Source: Jiangella sp. DSM 45060 (GTDB taxonomy: Bacteria; Actinomycetota; Actinomycetes; Jiangellales; Jiangellaceae). Taken from it: a DNA stretch of 64,000 bases. The position numbers and the translations under genes are program-made. The notes under the pieces are model-generated. The model was not told the origin of the DNA and did not search any database. It worked only from the letters and a program-made list of their open reading frames with translations. Within the stretch, counting starts at the first letter, position 1, and the number at the start of each line of letters is the position of its first letter. The stretch is from NCBI RefSeq assembly GCF_900105175.1, contig NZ_LT629771.1, forward strand, positions 6,964,622 through 7,028,621. Reading direction: 5' to 3'. Shown piece by piece: positions 42,601 to 49,893 of this stretch.

Positions 42601-43979
42601 TGACCGAGACCGGCGGTGTCGTGACGGCGTCGGACGTGCCGGCGGCGCTGACGGAGGCCGGCGTGGCGGCCTTCGCCGACTTCTACCCCGCGGGCACCGA
42701 GCTGGACCCGGTCACGTTCGCGGTGCCGGTGGACGAGGCCGCGCGTGTGGCCGACACCCACGCGGCCGCGGCCTCGGTGGAAGCGGGCAGCGGAACCGTT
42801 GGCGACGACGGCACGGTGCAGATCGGCTGGACCGTGCCGGAGGACCTCGTGGCCGGCGGGCACACCGTCGACCTCGTGGTCGCGGACGAGTCGCTGGCCA
42901 GCGCCGCCTTCACCGTCGAGGAAGCGGGCGAGGAGCCGCAGCCCGACCCGGACCCGGCGGTCAGCGTCGACCCGGAGACGGTGGCGCAGGGCGAGACGGT
43001 CACCTTCACCGGCACCGACTTCGGCCCCGAGGAGACGGTCGAGGCGACGATCCTGATCGACGCCGCGACCGAGGAGCTGACGTTCGAGAACGACAACGGC
43101 CAGGCGATCACCGTCAGGTCTGCCGACGGCACTCCTCTGGTGCAGCGCGACGGCAAGCTGCTGGTCGTCGACGGCGGCCAGCTGGACGTCACGGTGACCG
43201 GGCTGGAACCGACCAGCGAGGAGAACACGCCGGACGCTCCGGCCGGGTTCTACCTGCTGACGGCGGTCGACAACGGGCCGGGTGAGGTGGCGACGCCGGC
43301 CATCGGCGGTGCCGACACCAGTGGGGGGTCGGGCACCTCGAGGTGGATCACCAACTTCCCGTACGCGGGGAGCGAGGACGTCGTGGTGCCGATCGCCGGC
43401 GGCGTGGCCGAGACGTCGATCGCGCTGGTCGCGGCCGACGAGTACGCCGACTGCGACGCCGGCTGCGTGCTCTACCTGCGCACCGACCACCGGTCGGCGG
43501 CCAACCGCAGGTTCGACCTGCGGGTGCCGCTGGAGTTCGTCAGCGCCGACGCGCTGGGCGAAGCGGCGGAGGCCGAGCCCGTCACCGTCACGGGCACGAC
43601 GTCGGAGGACGGCACGGTGCGCATCGACTGGACCGTCCCGGCCGACTCGCCGGTGGGCCCGGCCACCGTCACGCTGACCGGCGCGGACTCCGCGCTGACG
43701 GCGTCGGCGCCGTTCACCGTGACCGCCGCCCAGCCCGGTGACGACGGTGGTTCCGACGAAGGCGGCGACGATGACGGTGGCGACGCCGGCGGGGCGGCTG
43801 ATGGCTCGGACGACGGCACCGACAACGGCGCCGACGGCGGCGCTGACAGCGGCGGCGACAGCGGTGACGGCGACCTGCCCGACACCGGCGCCGACCCGCT
43901 GGCGGTGCTGATCGCCGGGCTGATGCTGCTGGCCGGTGGCATCGCGGTCGTGCTCTACGGCCGCCGTCGCCGGGCCTGA
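36660..43979 (+). CDS. Giant cell-wall-anchored multi-HtaA heme-binding protein
   Basis: The protein has 2,439 residues from the GTG overlapping the previous stop. A signal peptide ends near PAALAAPAP. Four HtaA-like domains lie at about residues 52-224, 404-660, 1399-1567 and 1861-2027. Domains 1, 3 and 4 carry the FR(N/S)YITG tyrosine and FAGHD/FSGHD histidine expected of HtaA heme ligands; domain 2 is longer and lacks them. Ig-like and bacterial beta domains fill the spaces, including near-identical blocks at about 228-397 and 977-1147. A domain like that of the preceding protein sits at about 2100-2300. It ends with an Asp/Gly linker, LPDTG, a helix and RRRRA. It probably captures heme at the wall for HmuTUV. 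Confidence 0.92.
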   Translation: MRTTSFRPVVATLLAAALGTGTLVAGTAPAALAAPAPTAETATAADVASGSLDWGVKASFRNYITGPIAHGSIEVRDPATPNEDGTFRFADATGTADPGTDPGAGTADLSFAGEVYFAGHDMGAGPLLELTVTDPRVAVTSATEGLLVADVVSKSLDSGELVTYDDVELADLDLTDHPLTFDGDTVSATGVPATLTAAGVPAFANFYTAGTALDPVTFTATLEATAPGWEPSIEVFAADGTTPVADADLTYGDTVVVRGSGFDPEGNVAPEGNRPPIPAGVPAGAYVVFGKFADQWRPSTGAPSASRVVGAQQWALAQSALDQVPAQYQDAIRAQWVELAADGTFTAELTLAKPTDRSTGEPVEWPETGTLGVYTYAAGGTTNADQELGVPLTVAEEPDPDPEPVVVTDATFEWGINLVSQYGSPAGGCSFFVAGIADGTEASYKTQDGDVYLLKRLADGRATQVTAENRCLPLVDDKINQRALFTGGAGELDATGAGSIAWTGAFTIYSYGGMVPWYVKDPVLTIDGAGNGAITAEVGGFASSMEDPTVKEPLDPEQDVTILELSGVAIEDGVVSGTPVYRGVDYFPLNDPTDPESGRRETSAIPDEAKAANPDWGSWPTPIVDFHYRTGLSSYWHSSGLSADPNKPPLPVLLDLDGGVPEFVDVAPITISGQPQWAQAVTGEDATFSVAAESDDALTYQWQRRAPGVADWVDVDGGTGATLTLPAVTPADTGTYVRVVVTNSTTSATSEAAGVQVQDAAAPEVWSSPADVTTFAGYRAQFAADIAGWPPPAYQWQTSTDGGATWGDHGEAGSASIVEFTDVIPGFDGLLVRAVGSNGRGADVVTEAAELTVLPAPSEPTLVFPEGAEYDPAAEHLVVEVLGGGYPVPTSNTIMAVVEADVWAGRGDTFDYENEAVAWSHLHSINFTDGFVRPALYLGTGLIDAAKDYVFVTFSATAGDRSHDAEVAIPFASGEPTWEPSIEVFAADGVTPVADAELSYGDTVVVRGSGFDPEGNVAPEGNRPPIPAGVPAGAYVVFGAFADQWRPSEGAPSSARTVGAQKWALAQAALDQVPAQYQDAIKAQWVEIAADGTFTAELTLAKPTDRTTGEPVEWPADTTPGVYTYAAGGTTNADQELAVPLTVADDEPAAPALTLSASTGLDNAGTNVIGVTGSGFDPQTAIEVVQAVRVEGADPSTWPKAIGSARVMTTADGEFLAPVSLTAVTSRFVPDGSGDIYDCQVVECVVLAYDFGDPADRTQDTWAPIAFDDAERPAPSVTLDAAEFPAEGGSTYVHGTGFVAGDHLLVVQTSALGTASDPRELPRNPAGTSQLVPGEGDGAWSLKLDGLAPTFTTDDGATVDCREVECAVAVFPSRRADLDQSVFVPITFADEEPPTGAGTLDWGVKASFRNYITGPIAHGSIEVRDPATRNEDGTFRFADGTGTGTAEEAELTFAGEVYFSGHDAGSGPLLELTVTDPRVVVASATDGVLVADVVSKSLESGELVTYDDVEFATLDFTDHPITVTDGVATASGVPAALTAAGAEAFAGFYAAGTELDSVTFSVTLEDEPPTPTPTVVVSEVTDLDPYADQITVTGSGFTPADLAGGLRVGVGVVTGDGSVPALDPVETVTFQPVSGLLSFGRAALGAFEVTLTTGTVEPGTTLAVHTSPVDPAADPAYTTQTPIAFADVRTPQLTVTPTEELSVGTEVRIEGTGFAPNRRISLAITANAEQDPEYGWPTGWLQHEVVQADASGALSRTLTLAGTVTGSGVDCAETACFVASFSSAQASDATPVDYRADRSQDVVVPVTFATDPGPEPEPPAVTADPDPVVQGEEVTFTGTGFAPGASVTAVVDRGTTPPGGTGTLDWGVKASFRSYITGPIAHGSIEVRDPATENDDGTFRFGEGTGDATALAFAGEVYFSGHDMGAGPLLELTVTDPRVTVASSTQGMLVADVVSKSLDSGELVTYDDVELATLDFTDHPVTETGGVVTASDVPAALTEAGVAAFADFYPAGTELDPVTFAVPVDEAARVADTHAAAASVEAGSGTVGDDGTVQIGWTVPEDLVAGGHTVDLVVADESLASAAFTVEEAGEEPQPDPDPAVSVDPETVAQGETVTFTGTDFGPEETVEATILIDAATEELTFENDNGQAITVRSADGTPLVQRDGKLLVVDGGQLDVTVTGLEPTSEENTPDAPAGFYLLTAVDNGPGEVATPAIGGADTSGGSGTSRWITNFPYAGSEDVVVPIAGGVAETSIALVAADEYADCDAGCVLYLRTDHRSAANRRFDLRVPLEFVSADALGEAAEAEPVTVTGTTSEDGTVRIDWTVPADSPVGPATVTLTGADSALTASAPFTVTAAQPGDDGGSDEGGDDDGGDAGGAADGSDDGTDNGADGGADSGGDSGDGDLPDTGADPLAVLIAGLMLLAGGIAVVLYGRRRRA

Positions 43980-43988
43980 TCGTCGGAT

Positions 43989-44030
43989 CGTGCACCTGGC
44001 CGTTCTCCTAAGAGGGCGGCCAGGTGCACG
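43989..44030. terminator. Terminator after the multi-HtaA gene
   Basis: CGTGCACCTGGCCG and CGGCCAGGTGCACG form a perfect 14-bp stem with a 14-nt loop, ten bases after the stop. A CCTGTCTTTC tail follows. It probably also blocks read-through from the convergent MFS gene. Confidence 0.88.
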
Positions 44031-44065
44031 CCTGTCTTTCGTACGCATGTCGCCCTCCTCGGGAC

Positions 44066-44121
44066 TCGAAGTTGATCTTGAGAAGAGGTTGGCATACTCT
44101 CGCTTCAAGATCAACTTTGAG
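44066..44121. promoter_or_regulatory. Imperfect 18-bp inverted repeat at the 3' end of the MFS gene
   Basis: AAGTTGATCTTGA (44069-44081) and TCAAGATCAACTT (44105-44117) are perfect 13-bp inverted arms. With mismatches they extend to CTCGAAGTTGATCTTGAG and TTCAAGATCAACTTTGAG. The 23-bp spacer and modest GC content make it unlike an intrinsic terminator. It resembles a regulator-binding dyad, but no promoter or start obviously depends on it; the right arm lies over the last codons of the MFS gene. Confidence 0.45.
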
Positions 44122-45544
44122 CGGAGGGAGCGTGACGATGAGAGCCCAGCAGCAAGGCGGTCAGTGCGGCGGCCGCCAACAGGATCACGCCGCCGACGGT
44201 CAGCGCGGCGGTGTAGCCGTGCACCACGGCCGTGGCCGCCCCCGTCCCGGTGAAGGCGGCCGTCGCCGCGGCGGCCACCGTGTTCAGCAGCGCCGTTCCC
44301 AAGGCGGCGCCCACCTGCTGGGCGGCGTTGTACGCGGCCGACGCGGCGCCGACCTCGTGGCCGCGCATGCCCTCGGTGGCCATGCCTGCGGTCGGCGACA
44401 GCACGCAGCCGAGGCCGAGCCCCGTCAGCGCCATCGCCGGCAGCAGGTACAGCGCGAGCACGTGCGACGTGTCCGCGCGCAATTGGGTGAGCAGCAACGT
44501 CCCGGCGGCGGCCGCGAGCAGTCCGGGCACGATCAACGCCGCCGGCCTCACCCGCCCGTACAGCCGCCCGGCCAGCAGCACCGACCCGACCACCGCGGCC
44601 GCGGAGTTGACGATCAGCGTCAGGCCGGCCTGCGCCGGGGAGTAACCGAGCACCGTCTGCGTGTAGTAGCTCATGAACAGGTAGAAGCCGAACATCGCGA
44701 CGAACAGCAGCGTCACGGCGACGCACGCGGCGGCCCGCACCCGGTGTCGCAGCACGTGCATCGGCAGCAGCGGGCGCGCGACTCTCGACTCCACCATGAC
44801 GAACGCCGTCAGCAGCGCCAGCCCACCGGCCAGCAGCATCCACACCTGACCGGAGCCCCAGCCCAACGACTCGGCCCGGGCGAAGCCGTACACCAGTGCC
44901 GCGAATCCAGCCAGGCTGAGCAGTGCGCCGCCGACGTCCAGACAGCCACGGTCGCGGATCGCCTGGCCGGCCGGGACCAACGCCACGCCGAGCGCCGCGA
45001 GCAGCGCGATCGGCACGTTGACGTAGAGGCACCAACGCCAGCCGGCATACTCCGTCAGCAGTCCGCCGGCGATCAGCCCGACCGCCGACCCAGCCGCACC
45101 CACCGCCGCGAACACGCCGAACGCGCGGCCGCGGTCGCCTCCGGTGAACGTCGTGGCCAGCAGCGACAGCCCGGCCGGAGCGAGCAGTGCGGCGAACGCG
45201 CCCTGCAGGGCCCGCGCGCCGAACAACAGTTCTGGCGTGCCTGCGGCGCCGCCAAGCACCGACGCGGCGGCGAAGCCGAGCAGCCCGGTGATGAACGCGC
45301 GCCGATGCCCCAGCGCACCGCTCACTCGCCCGCCGATCAGCAACAGCCCGCCGAACGTCAGCGCGTAGGCCGTGATCACCCAGTGCCGGTCGCCGTCCGC
45401 CATCCCCAACGACTCCTGCGCCGACGGCAGCGCGATGTTCACGATCGTGCCGTCCAGCACGACCAGCAGCTGCGCCGCACTCACCACCGCCAGCGTCCAC
45501 CAGTGCCGCCCGGTGACCTGCGTCTTCTCCGTGTCGAGACTCAT
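44111..45544 (-). CDS. MFS transporter, 14-helix DHA2 drug-exporter type
   Basis: The protein has 477 residues from the ATG at 45544, which has GGAAG upstream; an ATG nine bases earlier is possible. Fourteen hydrophobic segments are present, with LLVVLDGTIVNIALPSAQES in helix 1 (the D-GT-I-N motif of DHA2 exporters), GGRVSGALGHRRAF in loop 2-3 and GARALQGAFAALLAPAGLSL. Such proteins export toxic compounds or natural products. It has no adjacent regulator. Its 3' end carries a conspicuous inverted repeat. Confidence 0.9.
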   Translation of the reverse strand: MSLDTEKTQVTGRHWWTLAVVSAAQLLVVLDGTIVNIALPSAQESLGMADGDRHWVITAYALTFGGLLLIGGRVSGALGHRRAFITGLLGFAAASVLGGAAGTPELLFGARALQGAFAALLAPAGLSLLATTFTGGDRGRAFGVFAAVGAAGSAVGLIAGGLLTEYAGWRWCLYVNVPIALLAALGVALVPAGQAIRDRGCLDVGGALLSLAGFAALVYGFARAESLGWGSGQVWMLLAGGLALLTAFVMVESRVARPLLPMHVLRHRVRAAACVAVTLLFVAMFGFYLFMSYYTQTVLGYSPAQAGLTLIVNSAAAVVGSVLLAGRLYGRVRPAALIVPGLLAAAAGTLLLTQLRADTSHVLALYLLPAMALTGLGLGCVLSPTAGMATEGMRGHEVGAASAAYNAAQQVGAALGTALLNTVAAAATAAFTGTGAATAVVHGYTAALTVGGVILLAAAALTALLLGSHRHAPSAQS

Positions 45545-45683
45545 GACTTCCATCGTGTCGTTGAAGCGAGCCCGGAGACTTTGCGTCGCTTGTCGCCCGG
45601 TGAGCAGCACGGATCGCCCGCCCGGCCCTCAACCGGCGGTTCACACCCGGAATCGATCCAGCGGGCGGCCGGTTGGATCGAGC

Positions 45684-46334
45684 ATGGTGACCACCGCAGC
45701 ACTGCTGGGAATCGCGGCCGTCGCGTTGGGCCTGGTGCTCACCCCGGGGCCGAACATGATCTACCTGGTGTCGCGGTCGGTGACCCAGGGACGCCGTGCG
45801 GGTCTCATCTCACTGACCGGCGTCGCGGCCGGGTTCCTCGTCTATCTGCTGGCCGCGGCGGTCGGCATCGCGGCGGTGTTCACGCTGGTTCCGGCGTTGT
45901 ACACGGCGCTGAAGATCGCCGGCGCGGCGTACCTGCTGTGGCTGGCGTGGAAGGCCATCCGGCCCGGCGGCGACTCGGTGTTCGCGCCGAAGCCGCTGCC
46001 GGCCGACCGGCCCCGCCGGCTGTTCGCCATGGGCCTGGTGACGAACCTGCTCAACCCGAAGATCGCCATCCTCTACGTGTCGCTGCTGCCGCAGTTCGTC
46101 GACCCCGCGCGCGGCAGTGTGGCGACGCAGAGCGTGCTGCTCGGGCTGACGCAGATCGTCGTCGCGCTGACCGTCAACGCGCTGATCGTGCTGACCGCCG
46201 GTTCGCTGGCGTCGTTCCTCGGCTCGCGGCCGCTGTGGCTGCGGGCGCAGCGCTGGGTGATGGGGTCAGTGCTGGCCGGGCTCGCGGTGAAGATGCTCAC
46301 CGACCGGTCGAGGCCCGTGGCCGCCGCGACCTAG
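45684..46334 (+). CDS. LysE/RhtB-family amino-acid exporter
   Basis: The protein has 216 residues from the ATG at 45684. It shows the LysE/RhtB hallmark LVLTPGPNMIYLVSRSVTQG near the N-terminus, GAAYLLWLAWKAIRP in the middle and LVTNLLNPKIAILYVSLLPQ, with five to six transmembrane helices. The family exports amino acids or derivatives such as homoserine lactone; the substrate here is unknown. It is divergent from the MFS gene across 139 bp without an obvious operator. Confidence 0.92.
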   Translation: MVTTAALLGIAAVALGLVLTPGPNMIYLVSRSVTQGRRAGLISLTGVAAGFLVYLLAAAVGIAAVFTLVPALYTALKIAGAAYLLWLAWKAIRPGGDSVFAPKPLPADRPRRLFAMGLVTNLLNPKIAILYVSLLPQFVDPARGSVATQSVLLGLTQIVVALTVNALIVLTAGSLASFLGSRPLWLRAQRWVMGSVLAGLAVKMLTDRSRPVAAAT

Positions 46335-46381
46335 CCCGCTTCGGTAGCGCAGCGCCAGCGGGATCGGCGGAGCGTGTGGCG

Positions 46382-47308
46382 TCAGGCCAGCCGCCGGTGA
46401 ACACCGGCGAATCCGCGCGCCGCCTCCGCACGGCAGAACGCGGCCAGTGTCGGCAGCCCGGGTTGTGGTGGCTGCGCGCCACGCCAGGCCTGGCCTCCGG
46501 CGAAGGCCAGCAGCAGGTCCGTCACCACGTCCGGGGCGACGGGCTCGGCGGCCATCAACTCGTCGAACGCGGGCGTGTCCACCCAGTTCAGCGCCAGCAT
46601 GAATGCGTCGCCCCAGGACGGGCCGAGGCACGACATGCCCCAGTCGACGATCGCCGCGGTGCCGTCCGGCCGTACGAGGAGGTTGTCCTCGCGGACATCC
46701 CAATGGCACAGCGCCTCGGCCGTGAGCCGCTCCGGCAGCGTCGCGACCCGCCGGTAGAGCTGGGCGATCTGGCCGGCCATCCACGGTGGCAGCACGTGGT
46801 CCGGTGCACCGGCGAGCTCGGCCCAACGCTCCCGCCAGCGCTCGGCCATCTCCGGCAGTCGCCGGTTGTCGCTCACCCCGGGCGGCGCCGGCGTCAGCTC
46901 GCGGGCCTGCCGACCGACCAGCTCGCGGACGACGGTCGCGTCGGCGCCGTGGGGGTCGGCGAGATCGGGCGGGCGGCCGTCGACGTCCTCCAGCAGCAGT
47001 GCGACCCAGTCGCCGTCGTCGTAGCCCGCCAGCAGCGCCGGTCGGTACCGCGCCGGCGGGAGGGCACGCAGCACGTCGATCTCGCGGCGGAACAGCACCG
47101 GCGTGTCCGGCTGCAGCGACGCGCCGACGGCCTTGATGAACGCCGTCCGCCCGCCGGCCGCGGACAGCCGGGTCGTGCACCCCGGCGACATGCCGCCGAC
47201 CTGTTCGTTCGTCGTCACGACGGGAGCACCGAGGGACGTCTCGACCCACTCGCGCACCGCCGCGGGAACCTCCTCATACCGGACTCGGACGCCAACGGCT
47301 CGTGCCAT
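46382..47308 (-). CDS. Aminoglycoside-phosphotransferase-fold (APH) family protein
   Basis: This is a 308-residue protein. The nucleotide lysine is probably in RTAFIKAVGAS. The Brenner motif is LCHWDVREDNLLV and the metal-binding motif IVDWGMSCLGPSWGD, which are stronger than in the paralogue near 5-6 kb. The family includes antibiotic and sugar or choline kinases, and also many housekeeping proteins of unknown substrate. It converges with the LysE gene and is divergent from the methyltransferase gene across only 18 bp, so promoters must overlap genes. Confidence 0.88.
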   Translation of the reverse strand: MARAVGVRVRYEEVPAAVREWVETSLGAPVVTTNEQVGGMSPGCTTRLSAAGGRTAFIKAVGASLQPDTPVLFRREIDVLRALPPARYRPALLAGYDDGDWVALLLEDVDGRPPDLADPHGADATVVRELVGRQARELTPAPPGVSDNRRLPEMAERWRERWAELAGAPDHVLPPWMAGQIAQLYRRVATLPERLTAEALCHWDVREDNLLVRPDGTAAIVDWGMSCLGPSWGDAFMLALNWVDTPAFDELMAAEPVAPDVVTDLLLAFAGGQAWRGAQPPQPGLPTLAAFCRAEAARGFAGVHRRLA

Positions 47309-47326
47309 CGCGACAGAATATTCGCC

Positions 47327-48829
47327 GTGACGACTTTGACTCCCGGCCCGTCCGACGACGACGTCGCCCGCGTGCGCGACGCGCTGGCGGCGGCCGGGTA
47401 CACCGTCGACGGCGTCCGCGACCTGCTCGGTCCGCGGGCGGCAGCGGCGCTGGACCGCAACGAGACCACTCCGGGCCGGCTCGCCGTCGCCGGGTCGGAC
47501 GAACCGGTGGCGCTGCTGGCACGTCTCTGGTCGCTGCAGGCGCCGGTCGAGCGGCGGTTGCTCGAGCGGGTGCTGCCCGTCGAGCCGCTGCTGGCCGGCG
47601 GCATCCTCGAGGCCAGCGCCGACGGCGACACCGTCCGGGCCGCGGTCGACATCCGGCCGTACGCCGACGACGCCGGCGACTGGTGGGTGGTCGCCGACCT
47701 CACGCCGGGCATGGACGGTCAACGGGCGCCGATCCCCGACGACCACGTCCTCGGCCTCAACGCCGCGTCCAGCACGCTCGCGCAGCTCACCGTGCGCCGG
47801 CCGGTCTCGCGCGCGCTCGACCTCGGCACCGGCTGCGGCGTGCAGTCGCTGCACCTCGCCCGGCACAGCGAACGGGTCGTCGCGACCGACGTGAACCCGC
47901 GGGCGCTGGCGCTGGCCGCACTCACCGTCCGTCTCAACGGCCTGGACGTCGACCTGCGCCGCGGCAGCCTGTTCGAGCCGGTCGACGGCGAGACGTTCGA
48001 CCTGATCGCGACCAACCCGCCGTTCGTCGTCTCGCCCGGCGGCACGCACGTCTACCGCGACGGCGGCCTGCCCGGCGACGAGATCTCCCGTCGCGTCGTC
48101 GTCGACGGCGCCCGCCATCTGGCTGACGGCGGGCTGCTGCAGTCGCTGGCGAACTGGACGCACGTGCGCGGGGTCGACTGGCGTGACCGGCTCGGCGAGT
48201 GGGTCGCCGCCACTGGCTGCGACGCGTGGGTCATCCAGCGCGAGGTCGAGGACCCCGCCGAGTACGTCGAGCTCTGGCTGCGCGACTCCGGCGAGATCGG
48301 CGACACCGGATACGCGCAGCGCTACGCCGACTGGCTGCGGTGGTTCGACGAGCAGTCCGTCGAGGGCATCGGGTTCGGCTGGATCGCGCTGCGCCGCACC
48401 GGTGCCGCCGACCCGTCCGTCCGCATCGAGGAGTGGCCGCACGCCGTCGAACAGCCGCTCGGCCCAACGGTCGGCGCGTGGTTCGACCGCGTGACCGACC
48501 TCCGCATCGACGACGACGCGTTGCTGGCCGCTCGCTTGACCCAGGCCGACGGGGTCGTGCAGGAGCAGGTCGGCCGGCCCGGCGACGAGGATCCCGAGCA
48601 CATCGTGCTGCGGCAGCGGCGTGGCCTGCTGCGCGCCGTCACCGCCAGAACCGCCGAGGCCGGGTTCGTCGGCGCCTGCGACGGGACGCTGCCGGCCGGG
48701 ACCATCGTGGACGCGCTGGCGACGGTGCTGTCGGTCGACGCGGCGGAGCTCCGGGCCGATCTGCTGCCGCGGGTGCGGGCATTCGTGCAGGACGGGTTCC
48801 TGGAGGTCGCGAAGTCCTCGAGCCTCTGA
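47327..48829 (+). CDS. Class I methyltransferase with NPPF motif (DUF7059-type N-terminus)
   Basis: The protein has 500 residues from a GTG. An N-terminal helical region of about 140 residues precedes the SAM domain: RALDLGTGCGVQSLHLARHS, VVATDVNPRALALA, and DLIATNPPFVVSPGG. The NPPF tetrad is typical of methyltransferases acting on amide or amino nitrogens of glutamine, adenine or guanine. The C-terminal 120 residues form a separate domain seen in actinobacterial homologues. Protein or RNA is the likely substrate; neither is certain. Confidence 0.88.
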   Translation: MTTLTPGPSDDDVARVRDALAAAGYTVDGVRDLLGPRAAAALDRNETTPGRLAVAGSDEPVALLARLWSLQAPVERRLLERVLPVEPLLAGGILEASADGDTVRAAVDIRPYADDAGDWWVVADLTPGMDGQRAPIPDDHVLGLNAASSTLAQLTVRRPVSRALDLGTGCGVQSLHLARHSERVVATDVNPRALALAALTVRLNGLDVDLRRGSLFEPVDGETFDLIATNPPFVVSPGGTHVYRDGGLPGDEISRRVVVDGARHLADGGLLQSLANWTHVRGVDWRDRLGEWVAATGCDAWVIQREVEDPAEYVELWLRDSGEIGDTGYAQRYADWLRWFDEQSVEGIGFGWIALRRTGAADPSVRIEEWPHAVEQPLGPTVGAWFDRVTDLRIDDDALLAARLTQADGVVQEQVGRPGDEDPEHIVLRQRRGLLRAVTARTAEAGFVGACDGTLPAGTIVDALATVLSVDAAELRADLLPRVRAFVQDGFLEVAKSSSL

Positions 48830-48849
48830 CCGCCGCCGGACGTGACCCG

Positions 48850-48916
48850 AAAGCCGCGGCCCGTGGCCCGTCGCGGGCGTCAGGAAAGCCGCGGCCGGTG
48901 GCTCGTCGTGGGCGCG
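48850..48916. repeat. Short 35-bp direct repeat downstream of the methyltransferase gene
   Basis: AAAGCCGCGGCC(C/G)GTGGC recurs at 35-bp spacing (48850 and 48885), with CGTCG(C/T)GGGCG following in both copies. It is confined to the 176-bp gap before the convergent NicO-type gene. No hairpin better than its GC content predicts is evident. Confidence 0.6.
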
Positions 48917-49005
48917 GGCGGGTCTCGGGCGCTGGGCTGGTGGCGGTTGCGGTAGGGCCAGCCCTCCTCGTGGGAGCGCGGTGCCGTCGGTTGGGCAGGC
49001 AGCGG

Positions 49006-49893
49006 TCAGGCGGACCAGACCGCGGTCGCCCCGACGACGAGGTAGACGAGGCCGCCGAGGGTCACGCCGAGGGCTGCGACCAGTGGCACGGCGCGGGTGA
49101 GGAAGGAGAGCCGGGACGAGCGATGCGCCGAATCGGTCAGGAGCGAGCTGCCCTTGATCACCAGCAGGCCGACCGCGGTCAGCGTCCCGGCCAGCCCGAT
49201 CGCGAAGCAGAGCACCAGGATCAGCGCGTACGCCGTCCGGCCGGTGAGAATGCCGCTGACCAGGATCAAGAACGCCGACGGCGACGGCAGCAGGCCGCCG
49301 GACAGGCCGAGCGCGACCAGACCCCGGCGCGACCACGGCGCCACGCCGGGCGGCGGCCCGTGCCCATGACCGTGCCCGTGCCCGTGCCCGTGATCGTGCC
49401 CGTGGCCATGCCCATGCCCATGAGCGAGCACGCGCTCGTGGCCCTGCCCATGACCGTCGCCGTGGTCATTCCCGGCCGCGGCGCCGTGCCCGTGACGGGC
49501 AGCGGCCAGCTCTCGCGCCGACCGCACGCTGCGCACGTACCGTCGCAGCAGCCCCACCCCCACGGCGACGACGATGAGGGCGGAGATGACCTGCAGCCAC
49601 GACGTCAGCAGCCGCGTGTCGGTGCCGCCGGACGCGGTCAGGCCGACCCAGCCAAGGGCCAGTACGAGCACCGAGAACGTGTGCATCCCCGCGACGATCG
49701 CGCCGAGCAGCAGCGCGTCGCGGTAGCGTCCGTGCGCGCCGATCAGGTACGCCGCGGCGATGGTCTTGCCGTGTCCGGGCGCGACGGCGTGTGCGCAGCC
49801 CACCACGAGCGCCACGACCAGCCCGGCCCACCAGACGCCGGGGTTGTCGAAGAGCGAGATCAGCCGGTTGTCGAGCTCGTAGAGCCAGTTCAC
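49006..49893 (-). CDS. NicO/RcnA-type nickel-cobalt transporter with His/Gly-rich loop
   Basis: The protein has 295 residues from a GTG that overlaps the upstream stop. The NicO signature HAVAPGHGKTIAAAYLIGAHG lies after the first helix, and six to seven helices follow. The central cytoplasmic loop (about residues 150-185) is almost entirely His-Gly (GHGHGHGHDHGHGHGHGHGH), a metal-binding stretch typical of RcnA-like efflux proteins. LSGGLLPSPSAFLILVSGIL is the second conserved block. Ni/Co transport is likely; direction is inferred from the RcnA resemblance. Confidence 0.9.
   Translation of the reverse strand: MNWLYELDNRLISLFDNPGVWWAGLVVALVVGCAHAVAPGHGKTIAAAYLIGAHGRYRDALLLGAIVAGMHTFSVLVLALGWVGLTASGGTDTRLLTSWLQVISALIVVAVGVGLLRRYVRSVRSARELAAARHGHGAAAGNDHGDGHGQGHERVLAHGHGHGHGHDHGHGHGHGHGHGPPPGVAPWSRRGLVALGLSGGLLPSPSAFLILVSGILTGRTAYALILVLCFAIGLAGTLTAVGLLVIKGSSLLTDSAHRSSRLSFLTRAVPLVAALGVTLGGLVYLVVGATAVWSA

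Noticed and set aside
36225..45644. A 3,139-codon open frame on the minus strand covering the whole multi-HtaA gene and beyond
   Set aside because: It is antisense to a clearly coding gene, reads as Arg/Gly/His-rich low-complexity protein, crosses a strong terminator and has no motifs. Stop codons are rare opposite this GC-rich codon pattern.
44024..48829. A 1,601-codon plus-strand frame
   Set aside because: Only its last 500 codons (from 47327) encode a recognisable methyltransferase; the rest is antisense to MFS and phosphotransferase genes.
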